From Megalopta genalis (lineage: Eukaryota; Arthropoda; Insecta; Hymenoptera; Halictidae), in the NCBI RefSeq assembly GCF_051020955.1, contig NW_027476342.1, positions 1-64,000 of the forward strand: a stretch of 64,000 bases of DNA, given 5' to 3'. The notes beneath the pieces are model-generated. The model was not told the DNA's origin, did no database searches, and was given only the letters and a program-made list of their open reading frames with translations. A program made the translations under genes and the position numbers. Each line of letters starts with the position of its first letter. The first letter of the stretch is position 1. This document shows, piece after piece, positions 41,291-56,700 of the stretch.

Positions 41291-44200
41291 ATATTGTGAT
41301 ATACATGATTTAGCTTCAACTGCATGCGAAACAAACGAGTTAGCTTCAAATCCAAGCGAAACACGTGATTTAGCTTCAAATCAATGCGAAGTAGAAGGGT
41401 TAGCATCAAATCCATGCAACACAAATTATTTAGCTTCTTATACTTGCGATATAAGTGATAAAGCTTCAAATGCATGCGAAACAAACGAGTTAGCTTCAAA
41501 TCCAAGCGACACACATGATTTAGCTTTAAACCTATGCGAAATAGAAGGCTTAGTATCAAATCCATGCGACACAAATTATTTAGCTTCAAATTCTTGTGAT
41601 ATACATGATTTAGCTTCAGCTGCATGCGAAACAAACGAGTTAGCTTCAAATCCAAGCGAAACACATGATTTAGCTTCAAATCAATGCGAAATAGAAGGCT
41701 TAGCATCAAATCCATGCGACACAAATTATTTAGCTTCAAATACTTGTGATATACATGATTTAGCTTCAGCTGCATGCGAAACAAACAAGTTAGCTTCAAA
41801 TCCTAGCGAAATACATGATTAAGCTTCAAATCAATGCGAAGTAGAAGATTTACCTTCAAATCCATGCGAAACAAATGGCTTAGCTTCAAATACTTGTGAT
41901 ATACACGATTTAGCTTCAACTGCATGCGAAACAAACGAGTTAGCTTCAAATCCAAGCGAAACACATGATTGATCTTCAAATCAATGCGAAACAGAAGGCT
42001 TAGCATCAAATCCATGCGACACAAATTATTTAGCTTCAAATACTTGTGATATACATGACTTAGCTTCATCTGCATGCGAAACAAACGAGTTTGCTTCAAA
42101 TCCAAGCGAAACACATGATTTAGCTGCAAATCAATGCGAAGTAGAAGGCTTAGCATCAAATCCATGCAACACAAGTTATTTAGTTTCTTATACTTGCGAT
42201 ATAAGTGATAAAGCTTCAAATGCAGGTGAAACAAACGAGTGAGCTTTAAATCCAAGTGTAACACATGATTTGACTTCAAATCAATACGAAGTAGAAGATT
42301 TACCTTCAAATCCATGCGAAACAAATGGTTTAGCTTCAAATACTTGTGATATACATGTTTTAGCTTCAACTGCATGCGAAACAAACAAGTTAGCTTCAAA
42401 TCCAAGCGAAACACATGATTTAGCTTCAAATCAATGCGAAATAGAAGGCTTAGCATCAAATCCATGCTACACAAAATATTTAGCTTCGTATACTTGCGCT
42501 ATATGTGATATAGCTTCAAATGCAGGTGAAACAAACGAGTGATTTGAAATCCAAGCGACACACATGATTTAGCTTCAAACCTATGCGAAATAGAAGGCTT
42601 AGCATCAAATCCATGCGACACAAATTATTTAGCTTCAAATTCTTGTGATATACATGATTTAGCTTCAACTGCATGCGAAACAAACGAGTTAGCTTCAAAT
42701 CCAAGCGAAATACATGATTTAGCTTCAAATCAATGCGAAGTAGAAGATTTACCTTCAAATCCATGCGAAACAAATGGTTTAGCTTCAAATACTTGTGATA
42801 TACATGATTTAGTTTCAGCTGCATGCGAAACAAACGTGTTAGCTTCAAATCCAGGCGAAATACATGATTTAGCTTCAAATCAATGCGAAGTAGAAGATTT
42901 ACCTTCATATCCATGCGAAACAAATGGTTTAGCTTCAAATACTTGTGATATACATGATTTAGCTTCAGCTGCATGCGAAACAAACGAGTTAGCTTCAAAT
43001 CCAAGCGAAACACATGATTTAGCTTCAAATCAATGCGAAATAGAAGGCTTAGCATCAAATCCATGCAACACAAACTATTTAGCTTCTTATACTTGCGATA
43101 TAAGTGACAAAGCTTCAAATGCAGGCGAAACAAACGAGTGAGCTTAAAATCCAAGCGTAACACATGATTTAACTTCAAATCAATACGAAGTAGAAGATTT
43201 ACATTTAAATCCATGCGAAACAAATGGTTTAGCTTCAAATACTTGTGATATACATGATTTAGCTTCAGCTGAATGCGAAACAAACGAGTTAGCTTCAAAT
43301 CCAAGCGAAACACATGATTTAGCTTCAAATCAATGCGAAGTAGAAGATTTACCTTCAAATCCATGCGAAACAAATGGTTTAGCTTCAAATACTTGTGATA
43401 TACACGATTTAGCTTCAGCTGCATGCGAATCAAATGAGTTAGCTTCAAATCCAAGCGAAACACATGATTTAGCTTCAAATCAATGCGAAGTAGAAGGCTT
43501 AGCATCAAATCCATGCAACACAAATTATTTAGCTTCTTATACTTGCGATATAAGTGATAAAGCTTCAAATGCAGGCGAAACAAACGAGTGATCTTCAAAT
43601 CCAAGCGTAACACATGATTTAACTTCAAATCAATGGGAAGTAGAAGATTTACCTTCAAATCCATGCGAAACAAATGGTTTAGCTTCAAATACTTGTGATA
43701 TACATGATTTAGTTTCAGCTGCATGCGAAACAAACGTGTTAGCTTCAAATCCAAGCGAAATACATGATTTAGCTTCAAATCAATGCGAAGTAGAAGATTT
43801 ACCTTCATATCCATGCGAAACAAATGGTTTAGCTTCAAATACTTGTGATATACATGATTTAGCTTCAGCTGCATGCGAAACAAACGAGTTAGCTTCAAAT
43901 CCAAGCGAAACACATGATTTAGCTTCAAATCAATGCGAAATAGAAGGCTTAGCATCAAATCCATGCAACACAAACTATTTAGCTTCTTATACTTGCGATA
44001 TAAGTGACAAAGCTTCAAATGCAGGCGAAACAAACGAGTGAGCTTAAAATCCAAGCGTAACACATGATTTAGCTTCAAATCAATGCGAAGTAGAAGGCTT
44101 AGCATCAAATCCATGCAACACAAATTATTTAGCTTCTTATACTTGCGATATAAGTGATAAAGCTTCAAATGCAGGCGAAACAAACGAGTGAGCTTCAAAT

Positions 44201-47200
44201 CCAAGCGAAACACATGATTTAGCTTCAAATCAATGCGAAATAGAAGGCTTAGCATCAAATCCATGCGACACAAATTATTTAGCTTGATATACTTGCGATA
44301 TAAGTGATAAAGCTTCAAATGCATGCGAAACAAACGAGTTAGCTTCAAATCCAAGCGATACACATGATTTAGCTTCAAATCAATGCGAAGTAGAAGGGTT
44401 AGCATCAAATCCATGCAACACAAATTATTTAGCTTCTTCTACTTGCGATATAATTGATAAAGCTTCAAGTGCAGGTGAAACAAACGAGTGAGCTTTAAAT
44501 CCAAGCGTAACACATGATTTAATTTCAAATCAATGCGAAGTAGAATATTTACCTTCAAATCCATGCGAAACAAATGGTTTAGCTTCAAATATTGTGATAT
44601 ACATGATTTAGCTTCAACTGCATGCGAAACAAACGAGTTAGCTTCAAATCCAAGCGAAACACGTGATTTAGCTTCAAATCAATGCGAAGTAGAAGGGTTA
44701 GCATCAAATCCATGCAACACAAATTATTTAGCTTCTTATACTTGCGATATAAGTGATAAAGCTTCAAATGCATGCGAAACAAACGAGTTAGCTTCAAATC
44801 CAAGCGACACACATGATTTAGCTTCAAACCTATGCGAAATAGAAGGCTTAGCATCAAATCCATGCGACACAAATTATTTAGCTTCAAATTCTTGTGATAT
44901 ACATGATTTAGCTTCAGCTGCATGCGAAACAAACGAGTTAGCTTCAAATCCAAGCGAAACACATGATTTAGCTTCAAATCAATGCGAAGTATAAGGCTTA
45001 GCATCAAATCCATGCGAAACAAATGGTTTAGCTTCAAATACTTGTGATATACACGATTTAGCTTCAGTTGCATGCGAATCAAACGAGTTAGCTTCAAATC
45101 CAAGCGAAACACATGATTTAGCTTCAAATCAATGCGAAGTAGAAGGCTTAGCATCAAATCCATGCAACACAAATTATTTAGCTTCTTATACTTGCGATAT
45201 AAGTGATAAAGCTTCAAATGCAGGCGAAACAAACGAGTGATCTTCAAATCCAAGCGTAACACATGATTTAACTTCAAATCAATGGGAAGTAGAAGATTTA
45301 CCTTCAAATCCATGCGAAACAAATGGTTTAGCTTCAAATACTTGTGATATACATGATTTAGCTTCAGCTGCATGAGAAACAAACGTGTTAGCTTCAAATC
45401 CAAGCGAAATACATGATTTAGCTTCAAATCAATGCGAAGTAGAAGATTTACCTTCATATCCATGCGAAACAAATGGTTTAGCTTCAAATACTTGTGATAT
45501 ACATGATTTAGCTTCAGCTGCATGCGAAACAAACGAGTTAGCTTCAAATCCAAGCGAAACACATGATTTAGCTTCAAATCAATGCGAAATAGAAGGCTTA
45601 GCATCAAATCCATGCAACACAAATTATTTAGCTTCTTATACTTGCGATATAAGTGACACAGCTTCAAATGCAGGCGAAACAAACGAGTGAGCGTAAAATC
45701 CAAGTGTAACACATGATTTAACTTCAAATCAATACGAAGTAGAAGATTTACATTCAAATCCATGCGAAACAAATGGTTTAGCTTCAAATACTTGTGATAT
45801 ACATGATTTAGCTTCAGCTGAATGCGAAACAAACGAGTTAGCTTCAAATCCAAGCGAAACACATGATTTAGCTTCAAATCAATGCGAAATAGAAGGCTTA
45901 GCATCAAATCGATGCAACACAAATTATTTAGCTTCTTATACTTGCGATATAAGTGATAAAGCTTCAAATGCATGCGAAACAAACGAGTTAGCTTCAAATC
46001 CAAGCGACACACATGATTTAGCTTCAAACCTATGCGAAATAGAAGGCTTAGCATCAAATCCATGCGACACAAATTATTTAGCTTCAAATTCTTGTGATAT
46101 ACATGATTTAGCTTCAGCTGCATGCGAAACAAACGAGTTAGCTTCAAATCAAAGCGAAATACATGATTAAGCTTCAAATCAATGCGAAGTAGAAGATTTA
46201 CCTTCAAATCCATGCGAAACAAATGGCTTAGCTTCAAATACTTGTGATATACACGATTTAGCTTCAACTGCATGCGAAACAAACGAGTTTGCTTCAAATC
46301 CAAGCGAAACACATGATTTAGCTTCAAATCAATGCGAAATAGAAGGCTTAGCATCAAATCCATGCAACACAAGTTATTTAGTTTCTTATACTTGCGATAT
46401 AAGTGATAAAGCTTCAAATGCAGCTGAAACAAACGAGTGAGCTTTAAATTCAAGCGTAACACATGATTTAACTTCAAATCAATGCGAAGTAGAAGATTTA
46501 CCTTCAAATCCATGCGAAACAAATGGTTTAGCTTCAAATACTTGTGATATACACGATTTAGCTTCAGCTGCATGCGAATCAAATGAGTTAGCTTCAAATC
46601 CAAGCGAAACACATTATTTAGCTTCAAATCAATGCGAAGTAGAAGGCTTAGCATCAAATCCATGCAACACAAATTATTTAGCTTCTTATACTTGCGATAT
46701 AAGTGATAAAGCTTCAAATGCAGGCGAAACAAACGAGTGATCTTCAAATCCAAGCGTAACACATGATTTAACTTCAAATCAATGGGAAGTAGAAGATTTA
46801 CCTTCAAATCCATGCGAAACAAATGGTTTAGCTTCAAATACTTGTGATATACATGATTTAGTTTCAGCTGCATGCGAAACAAACGTGTTAGCTTCAAATC
46901 CAAGCGAAATACATGATTTAGCTTCAAATCAATGCGATGTAGAAGATTTACCTTCATATCCATGCGAAACAAATGGTTTAGCTTCAAATACTTGTGATAT
47001 ACATGATTTAGCTTCAGCTGCATGCGAAACAAACGAGTGAGCTTCAAATCCAAGCGAAACACATGATTTAGCTTCAAATCAATGCGAAGTAGAAGGCTTA
47101 GCATCAAATCCATGCAACACAAATTATTTAGCGTCTTATACTTGCGGTATAAGTGATAAAGCTTCAAATGCAGGTGAAACAAACGAGTGAGCTTTAAATC

Positions 47201-50200
47201 TAAGCGTAACACATGATTTAACTTCAAATCAATGCGAAGTAGAAGATTTACCTTCAAATCCATGCGAGACAAATGGTTTAGCTTCAAATACTTGTGATAT
47301 ACATGATTTAGCTTCAGCTGCATGCGAAACAAACGAGTTAGCTTCAAATCCAAGCGAAACACATGATTTAGCTTCAAATTAATGCGAAGTAGAAGGCTTA
47401 GCATCAAATCCATGCAACACAAATTATTTAGCTTCTTATACTTGCGATATAAGTGATAAAGCTTCAAATGCAGGCGAAACAAACGAGTGAGCTTCAAATC
47501 CAAGCGAAACACATGATTTAGCTTCAAATCAATGCGAAATAGAAGGCTTAGCATCAAATCCATGCGACACAAATTATTTAGCTTGATATACTTGCGATAT
47601 AAGTGATAAAGCTTCAAATGCATGCGAAACAAACGAGTTAGCTTCAAATCCAAGCGATACACATGATTTAGCTTCAAATCAATGCGAAGTAGAAGGGTTA
47701 GCATCAAATCCATGCAACACAAATTATTTAGCTTCTTATACTTGCGATATAAGTGATAAAGCTTCAAGTGCAGGTGAAACAAACGAGTGAGCTTTAAATC
47801 CAAGCGTAACACATGATTTAATTTCAAATCAATGCGAAGTAGAATATTTACCTTCAAATCCATGCGAAACAAATGGTTTAGCTTCAAATATTGTGATATA
47901 CATGATTTAGCTTCAACTGCATGCGAAACAAACGAGTTAGCTTCAAATCCAAGCGAAACACGTGATTTAGCTTCAAATCAATGCGAAGTAGAAGGGTTAG
48001 CATCAAATCCATGCAACACAAATTATTTAGCTTCAAATTCTTGTGATATACATGATTTAGCTTCAGCTGCATGCGAAACAAACGAGTTAGCTTCAAATCC
48101 AAGCGAAACACATGATTTAGCTTCAAATCAATGCGAAATAGAAGGCTTAGCATCAAATCCATGCGACACAAATTATTTAGCTTCAAATACTTGTGATATA
48201 CATGATTTAGCTTCAGCTGCATGCGAAACAAACAAGTTAGCTTCAAATCCTAGCGAAATACATGATTAAGCTTCAAATCAATGCGAAGTAGAAGATTTAC
48301 CTTCAAATCCATGCGAAACAAATGGCTTAGCTTCAAATACTTGTGATATACACGATTTAGCTTCAACTGCATGCGAAACAAACGAGTTAGCTTCAAATCC
48401 AAGCGAAACACATGATTGATCTTCAAATCAATGCGAAACAGAAGGCTTAGCATCAAATCCATGCGACACAAATTATTTAGCTTCAAATACTTGTGATATA
48501 CATGACTTAGCTTCATCTGCATGCGAAACAAACGAGTTTGCTTCAAATCCAAGCGAAACACATGATTTAGCTGCAAATCAATGCGAAGTAGAAGGCTTAG
48601 CATCAAATCCATGCAACACAAGTTATTTAGTTTCTTATACTTGCGATATAAGTGATAAAGCTTCAAATGCAGGTGAAACAAACGAGTGAGCTTTAAATCC
48701 AAGTGTAACACATGATTTGACTTCAAATCAATACGAAGTAGAAGATTTACCTTCAAATCCATGCGAAACAAATGGTTTAGCTTCAAATACTTGTGATATA
48801 CATGTTTTAGCTTCAACTGCATGCGAAACAAACAAGTTAGCTTCAAATCCAAGCGAAACACATGATTTAGCTTCAAATCAATGCGAAATAGAAGGCTTAG
48901 CATCAAATCCATGCTACACAAAATATTTAGCTTCGTATACTTGCGATATAAGTGATATAGCTTCAAATGCAGGTGAAACAAACGAGTGATTTGAAATCCA
49001 AGCGACACACATGATTTAGCTTCAAACCTATGCGAAATAGAAGGCTTAGCATCAAATCCATGCGACACAAATTATTTAGCTTCAAATTCTTGTGATATAC
49101 ATGATTTAGCTTCAACTGCATGCGAAACAAACGAGTTAGCTTCAAATCCAAGCGAAATACATGATTTAGCTTCAAATCAATGCGAAGTAGAAGATTTACC
49201 TTCAAATCCATGCGAAACAAATGGTTTAGCTTCAAATACTTGTGATATACATGATTTAGTTTCAGCTGCATGCGAAACAAACGTGTTAGCTTCAAATCCA
49301 GGCGAAATACATGATTTAGCTTCAAATCAATGCGAAGTAGAAGATTTACCTTCATATCCATGCGAAACAAATGGTTTAGATTCAAATACTTGTGATATAC
49401 ATGATTTAGCTTCAGCTGCATGCGAAACAAACGAGTTAGCTTCAAATCCAAGCGAAACACATGATTTAGCTTCAAATCAATGCGAAATAGAAGGCTTAGC
49501 ATCAAATCCATGCAACACAAACTATTTAGCTTCTTATACTTGCGATATAAGTGACAAAGCTTCAAATGCAGGCGAAACAAACGAGTGAGCTTAAAATCCA
49601 AGCGTAACACATGATTTAACTTCAAATCAATACGAAGTAGAAGATTTACATTTAAATCCATGCGAAACAAATGGTTTAGCTTCAAATACTTGTGATATAC
49701 ATGATTTAGCTTCAGCTGAATGCGAAACAAACGAGTTAGCTTCAAATCCAAGCGAAACACATGATTTAGCTTCAAATCAATGCGAAGTAGAAGATTTACC
49801 TTCAAATCCATGCGAAACAAATGGTTTAGCTTCAAATACTTGTGATATACACGATTTAGCTTCAGCTGCATGCGAATCAAATGAGTTAGCTTCAAATCCA
49901 AGCGAAACACATGATTTAGCTTCAAATCAATGCGAAGTAGAAGGCTTAGCATCAAATCCATGCAACACAAATTATTTAGCTTCTTATACTTGCGATATAA
50001 GTGATAAAGCTTCAAATGCAGGCGAAACAAACGAGTGATCTTCAAATCCAAGCGTAACACATGATTTAACTTCAAATCAATGGGAAGTAGAAGATTTACC
50101 TTCAAATCCATGCGAAACAAATGGTTTAGCTTCAAATACTTGTGATATACATGATTTAGTTTCAGCTGCATGCGAAACAAACGTGTTAGCTTCAAATCCA

Positions 50201-53200
50201 AGCGAAATACATGATTTAGCTTCAAATCAATGCGAAGTAGAAGATTTACCTTCATATCCATGCGAAACAAATGGTTTAGCTTCAAATACTTGTGATATAC
50301 ATGATTTAGCTTCAGCTGCATGCGAAACAAACGAGTTAGCTTCAAATCCAAGCGAAACACATGATTTAGCTTCAAATCAATGCGAAATAGAAGGCTTAGC
50401 ATCAAATCCATGCAACACAAACTATTTAGCTTCTTATACTTGCGATATAAGTGACAAAGCTTCAAATGCAGGCGAAACAAACGAGTGAGCTTAAAATCCA
50501 AGCGTAACACATGATTTAGCTTCAAATCAATGCGAAGTAGAAGGCTTAGCATCAAATCCATGCAACACAAATTATTTAGCTTCTTATACTTGCGATATAA
50601 GTGATAAAGCTTCAAATGCAGGCGAAACAAACGAGTGAGCTTCAAATCCAAGCGAAACACATGATTTAGCTTCAAATCAATGCGAAATAGAAGGCTTAGC
50701 ATCAAATCCATGCGACACAAATTATTTAGCTTGATATACTTGCGATATAAGTGATAAAGCTTCAAATGCATGCGAAACAAACGAGTTAGCTTCAAATCCA
50801 AGCGATACACATGATTTAGCTTCAAATCAATGCGAAGTAGAAGGGTTAGCATCAAATCCATGCAACACAAATTATTTAGCTTCTTCTACTTGCGATATAA
50901 TTGATAAAGCTTCAAGTGCAGGTGAAACAAACGAGTGAGCTTTAAATCCAAGCGTAACACATGATTTAATTTCAAATCAATGCGAAGTAGAATATTTACC
51001 TTCAAATCCATGCGAAACAAATGGTTTAGCTTCAAATATTGTGATATACATGATTTAGCTTCAACTGCATGCGAAACAAACGAGTTAGCTTCAAATCCAA
51101 GCGAAACACGTGATTTAGCTTCAAATCAATGCGAAGTAGAAGGGTTAGCATCAAATCCATGCAACACAAATTATTTAGCTTCTTATACTTGCGATATAAG
51201 TGATAAAGCTTCAAATGCATGCGAAACAAACGAGTTAGCTTCAAATCCAAGCGACACACATGATTTAGCTTCAAACCTATGCGAAATAGAAGGCTTAGCA
51301 TCAAATCCATGCGACACAAATTATTTAGCTTCAAATTCTTGTGATATACATGATTTAGCTTCAGCTGCATGCGAAACAAACGAGTTAGCTTCAAATCCAA
51401 GCGAAACACATGATTTAGCTTCAAATCAATGCGAAGTATAAGGCTTAGCATCAAATCCATGCAACACAAATTATTTAGCTTCTTATACTTGCGATATAAG
51501 TGATAAAGCTTCAAATGCAGGCGAAACAAACGAGTGATCTTCAAATCCAAGCGTAACACATGATTTAACTTCAAATCAATGGGAAGTAGAAGATTTACCT
51601 TCAAATCCATGCGAAACAAATGGTTTAGCTTCAAATACTTGTGATATACATGATTTAGCTTCAGCTGCATGAGAAACAAACGTGTTAGCTTCAAATCCAA
51701 GCGAAATACATGATTTAGCTTCAAATCAATGCGAAGTAGAAGATTTACCTTCATATCCATGCGAAACAAATGGTTTAGCTTCAAATACTTGTGATATACA
51801 TGATTTAGCTTCAGCTGCATGCGAAACAAACGAGGTAGCTTCAAATCCAAGCGAAACACATGATTTAGCTTCAAATCAATGCGAAATAGAAGGCTTAGCA
51901 TCAAATCCATGCAACACAAATTATTTAGCTTCTTATACTTGCGATATAAGTGACACAGCTTCAAATGCAGGCGAAACAAACGAGTGAGCGTAAAATCCAA
52001 GTGTAACACATGATTTAACTTCAAATCAATACGAAGTAGAAGATTTACATTCAAATCCATGCGAAACAAATGGTTTAGCTTCAAATACTTGTGATATACA
52101 TGATTTAGCTTCAGCTGAATGCGAAACAAACGAGTTAGCTTCAAATCCAAGCGAAACACATGATTTAGCTTCAAATCAATGCGAAATAGAAGGCTTAGCA
52201 TCAAATCGATGCAACACAAATTATTTAGCTTCTTATACTTGCGATATAAGTGATAAAGCTTCAAATGCATGCGAAACAAACGAGTTAGCTTCAAATCCAA
52301 GCGACACACATGATTTAGCTTCAAACCTATGCGAAATAGAAGGCTTAGCATCAAATCCATGCGACACAAATTATTTAGCTTCAAATTCTTGTGATATACA
52401 TGATTTAGCTTCAGCTGCATGCGAAACAAACGAGTTAGCTTCAAATCAAAGCGAAATACATGATTAAGCTTCAAATCAATGCGAAGTAGAAGATTTACCT
52501 TCAAATCCATGCGAAACAAATGGCTTAGCTTCAAATACTTGTGATATACACGATTTAGCTTCAACTGCATGCGAAACAAACGAGTTTGCTTCAAATCCAA
52601 GCGAAACACATGATTTAGCTTCAAATCAATGCGAAATAGAAGGCTTAGCATCAAATCCATGCAACACAAGTTATTTAGTTTCTTATACTTGCGATATAAG
52701 TGATAAAGCTTCAAATGCAGCTGAAACAAACGAGTGAGCTTTAAATTCAAGCGTAACACATGATTTAACTTCAAATCAATGCGAAGTAGAAGATTTACCT
52801 TCAAATCCATGCGAAACAAATGGTTTAGCTTCAAATACTTGTGATATACACGATTTAGCTTCAGCTGCATGCGAATCAAATGAGTTAGCTTCAAATCCAA
52901 GCGAAACACATTATTTAGCTTCAAATCAATGCGAAGTAGAAGGCTTAGCATCAAATCCATGCAACACAAATTATTTAGCTTCTTATACTTGCGATATAAG
53001 TGATAAAGCTTCAAATGCAGGCGAAACAAACGAGTGATCTTCAAATCCAAGCGTAACACATGATTTAACTTCAAATCAATGGGAAGTAGAAGATTTACCT
53101 TCAAATCCATGCGAAACAAATGGTTTAGCTTCAAATACTTGTGATATACATGATTTAGTTTCAGCTGCATGCGAAACAAACGTGTTAGCTTCAAATCCAA

Positions 53201-53771
53201 GCGAAATACATGATTTAGCTTCAAATCAATGCGATGTAGAAGATTTACCTTCATATCCATGCGAAACAAATGGTTTAGCTTCAAATACTTGTGATATACA
53301 TGATTTAGCTTCAGCTGCATGCGAAACAAACGAGTGAGCTTCAAATCCAAGCGAAACACATGATTTAGCTTCAAATCAATGCGAAGTAGAAGGCTTAGCA
53401 TCAAATCCATGCAACACAAATTATTTAGCGTCTTATACTTGCGGTATAAGTGATAAAGCTTCAAATGCAGGTGAAACAAACGAGTGAGCTTTAAATCTAA
53501 GCGTAACACATGATTTAACTTCAAATCAATGCGAAGTAGAAGATTTACCTTCAAATCCATGCGAGACAAATGGTTTAGCTTCAAATACTTGTGATATACA
53601 TGATTTAGCTTCAGCTGCATGCGAAACAAACGAGTTAGCTTCAAATCCAAGCGAAACACATGATTTAGCTTCAAATTAATGCGAAGTAGAAGGCTTAGCA
53701 TCAAATCCATGCAACACAAATTATTTAGCTTCTTATACTTGCGATATAAGTGATAAAGCTTCAAATGCAGG
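40784..53771. repeat. 6.3-6.6-kb block in two near-identical copies
   Basis: The sequence from 40,784 to 47,474 recurs from 47,381 to 53,771. The offset is 6,597 up to about 41,438, then 6,447 up to about 44,990, then 6,297 to the end. Each step is a loss of 150 bp in the second copy. Shared private variants include the ttgatatacttgcg monomer, a TAG-creating cctagcg at 41,803 and 48,250, and the one-base deletions described separately. Copies look almost identical by eye. This is the largest duplicated unit in the window. Confidence 0.88.
44041..44588. repeat. 3.3-kb-period module, copy 2
   Basis: Same module as at 40,741, with marker gcttgatatacttgcg at 44,282 and the deletion caaatattgtg at about 44,588. 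It differs by cttcttctacttg near 44,430, a change that makes a TAG in the long minus-strand frame; the same change is present near 50,880 in the duplicated block. Confidence 0.8.
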
Positions 53772-56700
53772 CGTAACAAACGAGTGAGCTTTAAATCCAA
53801 GCGTAACACATGATTTAACTTCAAATCAATGGGAAGTAGAAGATTTACCTTCAAATCCATGCGAAACAAATGGTTTAGCTTCAAATACTTGTGATATACA
53901 TGATTTAGCTTCAACTGCATGCGAAACAAACGAGTTAGCTTCAAATCCAAGCGAAACACATGATTTAGCTTCAAATCAATGCGAAGTAGAAGTCTTAGCA
54001 TCAAATCCATGCAACACAAATTATTTAGCGTCTTATACTTGCGATATAAGTGATAAAGCTTCAAATGCAGGCGAAACAAACGAGAGAGCTTTAAATCCAA
54101 GCGGAACACATGATTTAACTTCAAATCAATGCGAAGTAGAAGATTTACCTTCAAATCCATGCGAAACAAATGGTTTAGCTTCAAATACTTGTGATATACA
54201 TGTTTTAGCTTCAACTGCATGCGAAACAAACAAGTTAGCTTCAAATCCAAGCGAAACACATGATTTAGCTTCAAATCAATGCGAAGTAGAAGGCTTAGCA
54301 TCAAATCCATGCAAAACAAATTATTTAGCTTCTTATACTTGCGATATAAGTGATAAAGCTTCAAAAGGAGGCGAAACAAACGAGTGAGCTTTAAATCCAT
54401 GCGTAACACATGATTTAACTTCAAATCAATGCGAAGTAGAAGATTTACCTTCAAATCCATGCGAAACAAATGGCTAAGCTTCAAATACTTGTGATATACA
54501 TGACTTAGCTTCATCTGCATGCGAAATAAACGAGTTTGCTTCAAATCCAAGCGAAACACATGATTTAACTTCAAATCAATGGGAAGTAGAAGATTTACCT
54601 TCAAATCCATGCGAAACAAATGGTTTAGCTTCAAATACTTGTGATATACATGATTTAGCTTCAGCTGAATGCGAAACAAACGAGTTAGCTTCAAATCCAA
54701 GCGAAACACATGATTGAGCTTCAAATCAATGCGAAATAGAAGGCTTAGCATCAAATCCATGCGACACAAATTATTTAGCTTCGTATACTTGCAATATAAG
54801 TGATATAGCTTCAAATGCAGGTGAATCAAACGAGTGATCTTCAAATCCAAGCGTAACACATGATTTAACTTCAACTCAATGGGAAGTAGAAGATTTACCT
54901 TCAAATCCATGCGAAACAAATGGTTTAGCTTCAAATCCTTGTGATATACATGATTTAGCTTCAGCTGCATGCGAAACAAACGAGTTAGCTTCAAGTCCAA
55001 GCGAAACACATGATTGAGCTTCAAATCAATGCGAAACAGAAGGCTTAGCATCAAATCCATGCGACACAAATTATTTAGCTTCAAATACTTGTGATATACA
55101 TGATTTAGCTTCAGCTGCATGCGCAACAAACGAGTTAGCTTGAAATCCAAGCGAAATACATGATTTAGCTTCAAATCAATGCGAAATAGAAGGTTTAGCA
55201 TCAAATCCATGCTACACAAAATATTTAGCTTCGTATACTTGCGATATAAGTGATATAGCTTCAAACGCAGGTGAAACAAACGAGTGATTTGAAATCCAAA
55301 CTTAACACATGATTTAACTTCAAATCAATCCGATGTAGAAGATTTACCTTCAAATCCATGCGAAACAAATGGTTTAGCTTCAAATACTTGTGATATACAT
55401 GATTTAGCTTCAACTGCATGCGAAACAATCGAGTTAGCTTCAAATCCAAGCGAAACACATGATTTAGCTTCAAATCAATGCGAAGTATAAGGCTTAGCAT
55501 CAAATCCATGCAACACAAATTATTTAGCTTCTTATACTTGCGATATAAGTGATAAAGCTTCAAATGCAGGCGAAACAAACGAGTGAGCTTTAAATCCAAG
55601 CGTAACACATGATTTGACTTCAAATCAATGCGAAGTAGAAGATTTACCTTCAAATCCATGCGAAACAAATGGTTTAGCTTCAAATACTTGTGATATACAT
55701 GATTTAGCTTCAACTGCATGCGAAACAAACGAGTTAGCTTCAAATCCAAGCGGAACACATGATTTAGCTTCAAATCAATGCGAAGTAGAAGGCTTAGCAT
55801 CAAATCCATGCAACACAAATTATTTAGCTTCTTATACTTGCGATATAAGTGATAAAGCTTCAAGTGCAGGTGAAACAAACGAGTGAGCTTTAAATCCAAG
55901 CGTAACACATGATTTAGCTTCAAATCAATGCGAAGTAGAAGGGTTAGCATCAAATCCATGCAACACAAATTATTTAGCTTCTTATACTTGCGATATAAGT
56001 GATAAAGCTTCAAGTGCAGGTGAAACAAACAAGTTAGCTTCAAATCCAAGCGAAACACATGATTTAGCTTCAAATCAATGCGAAGTAGAAGGCTTAGCAT
56101 CAAATCCATGCAAAACAAATTATTTAGCTTCTTATACTTGCGATATAAGTGATAAAGCTTCAAAAGGAGGCGAAACAAACGAGTGAGCTTTAAATCCATG
56201 CGTAACACATGATTTAACTTCAAATCAATGCGAAGTAGAAGATTTACCTTCAAATCCATGCGAAACAAATGGCTAAGCTTCAAATACTTGTGATATACAT
56301 GACTTAGCTTCATCTGCATGCGAAATAAACGAGTTTGCTTCAAATCCAAGCGAAACACATGATTTAACTTCAAATCAATGGGAAGTAGAAGATTTACCTT
56401 CAAATCCATGCGAAACAAATGGTTTAGCTTCAAATACTTGTGATATACATGATTTAGCTTCAGCTGAATGCGAAACAAACGAGTTAGCTTCAAATCCAAG
56501 CGAAACACATGATTGAGCTTCAAATCAATGCGAAATAGAAGGCTTAGCATCAAATCCATGCGACACAAATTATTTAGCTTCGTATACTTGCAATATAAGT
56601 GATATAGCTTCAAATGCAGGTGAATCAAACGAGTGATCTTCAAATCCAAGCGTAACACATGATTTAACTTCAACTCAATGGGAAGTAGAAGATTTACCTT

